Source: Chamaecrista fasciculata
Taxonomy: Eukaryota > Streptophyta > Magnoliopsida > Fabales > Fabaceae
Length of the DNA: 64,000 nucleotides
NCBI GenBank assembly: GCA_003254925.1
Contig: QANZ01048603.1
Coordinates: forward strand, 8,132-72,131
Reading direction: 5' to 3'
Shown piece after piece: positions 56,757 to 64,000 of the stretch. How positions within the stretch are numbered: the stretch's first letter is position 1; each line of letters opens with the position of its first letter. A program made the translations under genes and the position numbers. A model generated the notes under the pieces. The model saw only the letters and a program-made list of their open reading frames with translations. It did no database searches and was not told the origin of the DNA.

Positions 56757-57987
56757 TGTCGCACCTGGTCAAACTTGTGGCTTCTGTAATGAAATGTAAG
56801 TGTTAGGTGTACAAAAAATGCAAAATGAAACGAAGGAGGCGAGGGCAAAAGTGGAAAACTAGTTTACGTTTTTTTCTTTTTTGTTTGGGGAGTCTCTATT
56901 TTATTGAATTTGGGCTGGGCCTTTTCATTTTAGGAATGACAAAACTCTATTTTGATTTCTAATATATTCACTTCTTTTTTTAAAAAAAAAATTGCATTTT
57001 CACAATTTATTTTATCATCCGTTTTAATTTAGCTGTCTTATTATTCACTAAATTAAGACAGCTAAATGAGATGGGGTACAAAGACATAACCAATAAGGTA
57101 CATCATTTGAGAAACTCTCTTTGCTAGCTAATCCACTGCAATATTAAAATACCTATCAATAATAGAAAAAATCACCATAAGAATGCAGTCAATAAGTAAA
57201 GAAAATCATCTAAAAGTGTGTAACAATCTCAATGACAACTAACACCACAAAAAATTAAAATTCTTCACGATATCTGAGAAATCATATCCAATTAAAGGAG
57301 TATATCAATATTTTCAAACTCTCGTACTAATTACAATGAATAAGTAGAGAGGATAGTCTCTCATACACTTAGAGATAGAAAGATACACTCAAAGAAATAA
57401 GGAGTAAGCATGTCTTCCTTAATAGTAACTATTTTTTCTATAACTTTCGTCATAGATACTATTGGAAGGAGAGGAAAGTTAAATACTAAAATGACAAGAA
57501 AGAACGATGCGTGAGGAGGGATCAAATGGAGTGTAAAACTCCTTGTCAGTTTCCCAAAGAAAGTGAAAGTAGTTCGCAAGGCTTTTTACATAAAATAATT
57601 AATAATATTATGCTTTCAATTAATAATATCTCACCAATTTAATTAAATATTAAATATAGAGACTGATATTGTTAACAAAATAATTTATGAATGACTATAT
57701 TAAGAATAATGGTTAAAAAAAATTGAGAATAAAAATATGTAAGGCTAAAAAAATTTAGGACCACAAGAAAATGTCAACCTAAAGGCTCAGCCCAATTGCT
57801 AAACTGAAAATGGCCAGTCCAAATTTGATAAGAAGCATCCGGAGAATGAAGTTAGGAATAGTTATACCCGGCCCACTTGTTATTTCGTTGAGGGTTGAGA
57901 GAGACCTCTATAAATGAATAAGTGCTTCATATCATAAACCCTAGCTAGCTCTCACTGGTGAACGCGAACCACTTCATTTCTGCTCCC
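56757..57987. other. Intergenic region between IPMI SSU and RPL15
   Basis: Contains both promoters. No further gene; the frame at 57361-57579 has no features. An inverted pair TTAGCTGTCTTA / TAAGACAGCTAA lies at about 57028-57066. Confidence 0.5.
57868..57987 (+). promoter_or_regulatory. RPL15 promoter: site II, TATA and telo box
   Basis: GGCCCA (site II, 57870-57875), TATAAAT at 57909-57915, and AAACCCTAG (telo box, 57936-57944) just downstream of the expected start site. This combination is characteristic of plant ribosomal protein genes. Confidence 0.75.
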
Positions 57988-60252
<2,265 letters not shown>

Positions 60253-61064
60253 TCTTTCTAGAGTTACTTTACTGCTTCATTTTCCGAATTTTGTATTGAT
60301 TATGGAAGACTTGATAGTTATTTTTTACCTTGAAATTTCTTGCATGCATGCATGAATTTGTATTGTTATGGCTTAAGTATGTCAGACCAAATTAAATTAT
60401 ACATGTTTGTTTATCTTAGCTTTGATGATATCCTTTTCTTCTGTGGGGGCTGTAGTATTTATACTCATGAGTGCCGTGTCCTATGAATTTCTGAGTGTTT
60501 TGGTTATGGAAGTAATTTACAGCCTAAATCAACGTTTCTAGCCCCTACCCATCGTTATGTCGCGCTCCATGCTTTGCTTGGCCTTTACTAATATTCTATT
60601 AGAAAGTGGGAATCATAGTGTTATAGCTGAATTAGGGTTGTAAAAGTCGGTATCAATACCACACTTGTAACACCTCTCACTAGCATAGAGTTTGTGGAGA
60701 ATTTTCTAGGGCGGAATGGGCAGAAGATAGGTTAAAGACTATAGGGTATTACTAGTTATATTTTACCTCCAATTCTCCATAAAAAAAGTTTGGGATTTAT
60801 TTATTAAGTTATTATTGTTGATTAATTTATCCCAATTTGATTTCACAACATTAAAGCACACAAGATCAATGTATTCAGCGCATCTTTTTTATATATTGAG
60901 TCAGATATAATTATTAATTCAATTAATTGGGTGAGGTTCAATTTTAAAATTTGACGGAAGCAAATAATATTATTGTTAGAATCGTTAGGGATAGCCCCTT
61001 GACCTTCAAGATTAACTCCTCCCGTTCCCAAAACACCAATCAAAATTCAATTCATTGTTATTTC
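60253..61064. other. RPL15 3' UTR and intergenic DNA
   Basis: T-rich 3' UTR to about 60420; no gene or clear element after that. Confidence 0.5.
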
Positions 61065-61072
61065 CACTTGAC

Positions 61073-61394
61073 CTAGGAAGCATGGACACTGACACGGACA
61101 CAGCGACACGTTAAACTCTCAAAATTACGCGACACGACACGCCATATATTTATATATATAAATAATTAAATATTCATAATTTTTAATGAAAAATTTAAAA
61201 ATTACAAGTTTTACTCATAATATATGTCATATGTATAATTATTTTCTCTTATATGTTATGTTAAAGTCACAAAAAATTGATTTATATTTTAAAATTTATG
61301 AATATGTGTCGTGTCGGTGTCGTACGGGTGTCGGACACTGACACGTGTCCGACACGGCGACACGCTCTCAAAATGAAGTGTCCATGCTTCTTAG
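61073..61394. mobile_element. hAT-type MITE, 322 bp, exact 8-bp TSD
   Basis: Ends CTAGGAAGCATGGACAC and, on the complement, CTAAGAAGCATGGACAC. Identical 8-mers CACTTGAC at 61065-61072 and 61395-61402. Subterminal regions are full of GACAC/GTGTC repeats. AT-rich, non-coding core. Confidence 0.88.
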
Positions 61395-61499
61395 CACTTG
61401 ACTAATAGAATCGAACCTAGTTGATGGTACTCTATCTTCGTTACACATATTGTAAGACTAAGCATCTTACCAACCTCACTTGCTAGTGGTATGCCCTTA

Positions 61500-62153
61500 G
61501 GGGCGTTTGGTACATGAATTATTTCTTTATTATCAGGATCCCAAGAATAAGATTTTTAGGATTATAAAAATGTCTGTTTGGATGAGTTAAAATAACCCTA
61601 GGATTATTTTGCAATATTCACAGCAATGTTACAATCTTGTGTTTGGTTCAACTTTGATATTACTGGGAATGTTTAATACTTTTACAAATATGCTATTGAC
61701 TTTTTATTCTCAACTAATGAAATATATATATATATATATATATATAAATATGTGTGTGTAAGTATACGAAAGCAATATTACATATATCAGCAAGAAGAGA
61801 TGAAAAGTGGTGAACCCGATAAATTTTTTATGCACTTCAAGGCGGCGGAGAGTTGTAGAATGACAAAGATGAAAAGTGACAAGGGTTTGCAGAGAAAGAA
61901 TTAATTAGGGGAAATTAATTAGGGGTAATAAAATCATTTTGGTGGGAAAAAAATAATCCCATGTCATGGGATTAGACTAATCTCACCCCCTAGAGTGAGA
62001 TTAAAAAATAGCTATTTTAGGAAATTATGCTATTCCTAATAATACAATATTTCTGGGACTAACTTTCCAATCCCCGTACCAAATGCGGGATTACTCTAGT
62101 CCGGAGCTCATAATCTCGGGACTATTTTTCCAATTCGTGTACCAAACGCCTCC
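61500..62153. mobile_element. Tourist-like (PIF/Harbinger) MITE, 654 bp
   Basis: Left end GGGGCGTTTGGTACATGAAT and complement of the right end GGAGGCGTTTGGTACACGAA; flanked by TTA on both sides (61497-61499 and 62154-62156), the Harbinger target preference. Inner arms are partly palindromic (GGGATTA / TAATCCC boxes). Contains an (AT)n tract at about 61722-61746. Confidence 0.85.
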
Positions 62154-62226
62154 TTAATATCTTAGTAATTGGTTTAAAGATAATTAATTTCTTTTGGGGC
62201 TATATTGATTTACTGAAGAGCATATG

Positions 62227-62405
62227 TGTTGGAATGAGAAGATATAGTTAGTTTGTTAAGTTTGTCGAGCTGATTAGTTAGGTCTATTTTCAATATACTC
62301 TTTGAATATACAAAGGATTCATGCCATATAAATAGTATACTGAAATTAGACCTAACTAATCAGCTCAACAAACTTAACAACTAACTATATCTTCTCATTC
62401 CTACA
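62227..62405. mobile_element. Palindromic 179-bp solo-LTR-like element, 5-bp TSD
   Basis: Begins TGTTGGAATGAGAAG and ends CTTCTCATTCCTACA; about 77-bp arms are more than 90% complementary around a loop of roughly 30 bp, with TATAAATAG at 62337-62345 region. Identical 5-mers ATATG at 62222-62226 and 62406-62410. TG...CA ends and 5-bp duplication fit a solo LTR of a very small LTR element. Confidence 0.75.
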
Positions 62406-62734
62406 ATATGCAAAACAATGGTTGTGTATTTACTAATTAAGATCATATAAATTGATTGAGAAAACAAAGGAAAAACAATAATCCTCGTGGGGGTTTTGCT
62501 AGTATTTATGAATAAACAAAAACAGAGGAACTTCTTGAATTGTTGAATTTGTTGTAAATTTGTAATTAGACAAAAAAACAGAGAACACTGTGTAAATCTA
62601 ATTCAGATGGACAATTTCTTTTACCACTTTACAAAGAATGAGAAAAACAAAAGAATCACAAGGTGAGGGATTGCTATACTAACAAAATTTCCTCTAAACC
62701 TATGTTAGCAGCCTCATTTACTATGCTTTATACT

Positions 62735-63016
62735 TTATAGCCCATTCAACCGCAAAGTGATATCCAAGAATGCATCCTCTCTGCAAGGAATTGTGAGGCC
62801 ACCCATTGGATGATCATATCCAAACTCTTCCTCAGCTTGACTCAGCAAGCCTTGAAATGAAGGTTGATTCAAGTATGATATTGGGATCACAAAACGCTTC
62901 ATCATTTCTCCCACATACACGGCAAGATATCCCTTTGGGACTTCTACGGCAGATTTTGAAGCTATTTGGCTAACACTAGAGGAAGCTCTTCTGATACCAG
63001 GTAAACGAAAACCCAT
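62735..63016 (-). CDS. SAUR: SAUR family auxin-responsive protein
   Basis: Intronless, 93 residues, the usual size for this class. N-terminus [14 protein letters not shown] is followed by the SAUR core: [20 protein letters not shown] (residues about 25-44), [20 protein letters not shown] and [19 protein letters not shown]. It belongs to the SAUR19-24/auxin-induced 15A group. These small proteins inhibit PP2C-D phosphatases, which activates plasma-membrane proton pumps and promotes cell expansion. Normally found in tandem clusters; only one copy is inside this window, though more could lie beyond its right edge. A TATA box is about 100 bp upstream. Confidence 0.96.
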   Translation of the reverse strand: MGFRLPGIRRASSSVSQIASKSAVEVPKGYLAVYVGEMMKRFVIPISYLNQPSFQGLLSQAEEEFGYDHPMGGLTIPCREDAFLDITLRLNGL

Positions 63017-63115
63017 TTCTTATGTTTATCTACTAAAAGAGTAAGGTAGTGTTTAAATTTTGATTCTTGAGGATTGAAGTGGATTGTGTTGCTTGTTAAG
63101 GAAAGAGGGAATGGT

Positions 63116-63124
63116 TATTTATAG
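63116..63124 (-). promoter_or_regulatory. TATA box of SAUR gene
   Basis: CTATAAATA on the minus strand, about 100 bp upstream of the ATG at 63016. Confidence 0.6.
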
Positions 63125-63890
63125 TTGTTAAAGGGTAGCTATAAGAATGGGGTCTTCTAAGATACAAGGGTTGTGTGTGCGTCATGAGAGATCACATGGG
63201 TTTGTCTTAGAGATTTAATTTCTCTATCAAGGATTGAGAAGTTGCATATATAAGAATGAAGCATGACCCACCTTGTAAATTAGAGGACAATAGGGTGCGC
63301 TCTTGAAATAAACTAGACATGCACAGCTGCAACATATTGCTTGTTCATGCCTTAATCAATGGCTACTCGATTGTGAAGACATGCCTACCAATTATTGGTC
63401 TCAATCACTGTTATTAAGTTGAAATGGGAAACAGAATTGCCAGTTAACAAGCTAGTCAGAAGTCATGTTGAGCTCATATTATTATTAGCTTTTGATATGG
63501 CATGAATCCTTATCCACTCTCATAGGTTCCTTTCTTGTAAGTAGACAAATCTAACATGTAAAATGAGGACATTTCAGGCTAATTAGTTTTCACATTTCAC
63601 AGGGTTTTGCCTTGTCCCTTTTTCTCCTCAACAACAATACACATATCTTTCTGTACTCAATAGGGAATGATTTGATAATTTCTCAAAAACTATTTGACAG
63701 AAGGATAAATGAGCAAGAAGTTGAAATTAAAAGTCTGGGTTCAAGTGATCTCTATGTACAAAGTCACATGCAAGTTCTACATATGTTTCCTCTGGTTGGA
63801 TCAACAAGAAAGAAATTGTCTTGGCTCAGTTTTCCCTTTCAAACAAAGCCCTTTACTATTTCCTTGCATAAGTAGGGTCACATACATTTA
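63125..63890. other. Upstream region of SAUR, no second gene seen
   Basis: No SAUR-like or other recognisable frame. The frame at 63612-63875 has no detectable domain. CATATG and ACATGC motifs occur upstream of the TATA box; auxin-response TGTCTC boxes were not found close to it. Confidence 0.4.
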
Positions 63891-63980
63891 ATTTACTGTC
63901 TTGGTAAGATATTCTTATTAGTTTACTGTCTTGGTAAGATATTCTTATTGTTTACTGTCTTGGTAAGATATTCTTATTAG
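63891..63980. repeat. Three-copy 29/30-bp tandem repeat
   Basis: TTTACTGTCTTGGTAAGATA with ATTCTTATT is repeated at 63892, 63922 and 63951 with periods of 30 and 29 bases and almost no mismatches, which indicates a recent expansion. Confidence 0.9.
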
Positions 63981-64000
63981 TTTTCTGATTCATTTTCAAC

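Noticed and set aside
63612..63875. 87-codon frame upstream of SAUR
   Set aside because: No recognisable motif, promoter or SAUR similarity; codon composition looks like intergenic DNA.

Overview
This is nuclear DNA from a flowering plant, most likely a eudicot. It is AT-rich, its genes have plant-type GT-AG introns, and the intergenic space is filled with plant transposon remnants (LINEs, SINEs, hAT, Mutator-like and Tourist-like MITEs, small LTR elements). No bacterial, organellar or viral gene organisation is visible. Scaffold gaps are present: 361 N at 30456-30816, two 4-N runs and several single Ns.

Layout. The first 25 kb holds four paralogous genes for small secreted hybrid proline-rich proteins (HyPRPs, 8-cysteine/DC2.15 type): 4012-4407(-), 11805-12218(+), 16982-17518(-) and 24768-25196(-). 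They are separated by 5-7 kb of TE-rich DNA; a degenerate LINE split by a hAT MITE (19328-23003) lies between the third and fourth. From 25.3 to 41.8 kb the only real gene is a spliced gene for the plant complex I subunit NDUFB8 (31111-33373, -), surrounded by two more LINE remnants and several MITEs. From 41.8 kb the window becomes gene-rich: a 15-exon DWNN/CCHC/RING E3 ligase of the PQT3/RBBP6 family (42683-50220, +; my splice model gives 869 residues with every phase consistent), the intronless small subunit of chloroplast isopropylmalate isomerase (55986-56756, -), ribosomal protein eL15 (57988-60252, +, 4 exons, 204 residues) and a SAUR gene (62735-63016, -).

These genes do not form a pathway. 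The HyPRPs are a local tandem family of secreted cell-wall proteins; the others are housekeeping or hormone-response genes (leucine synthesis, translation, respiration, ubiquitin ligation, auxin response).

The most informative structure is the transposon stratigraphy, much of it datable by target-site duplications that can be read directly: a hAT MITE (8-bp TSD) inside a LINE, a Mutator-like MITE (9-bp TSD) inside a hAT MITE (8-bp TSD), and an LTR element (5-bp TSD) inside a SINE (12-bp TSD). There is also a minimal TRIM with only 59 bp between its LTRs and a palindromic 179-bp solo-LTR-like insertion. I found no convincing new gene system. The best candidates for follow-up are the hairpin-forming elements, the HyPRP promoter repeats, the apparent loss of part of NDUFB8, and coding-like exons downstream of the isopropylmalate isomerase gene.
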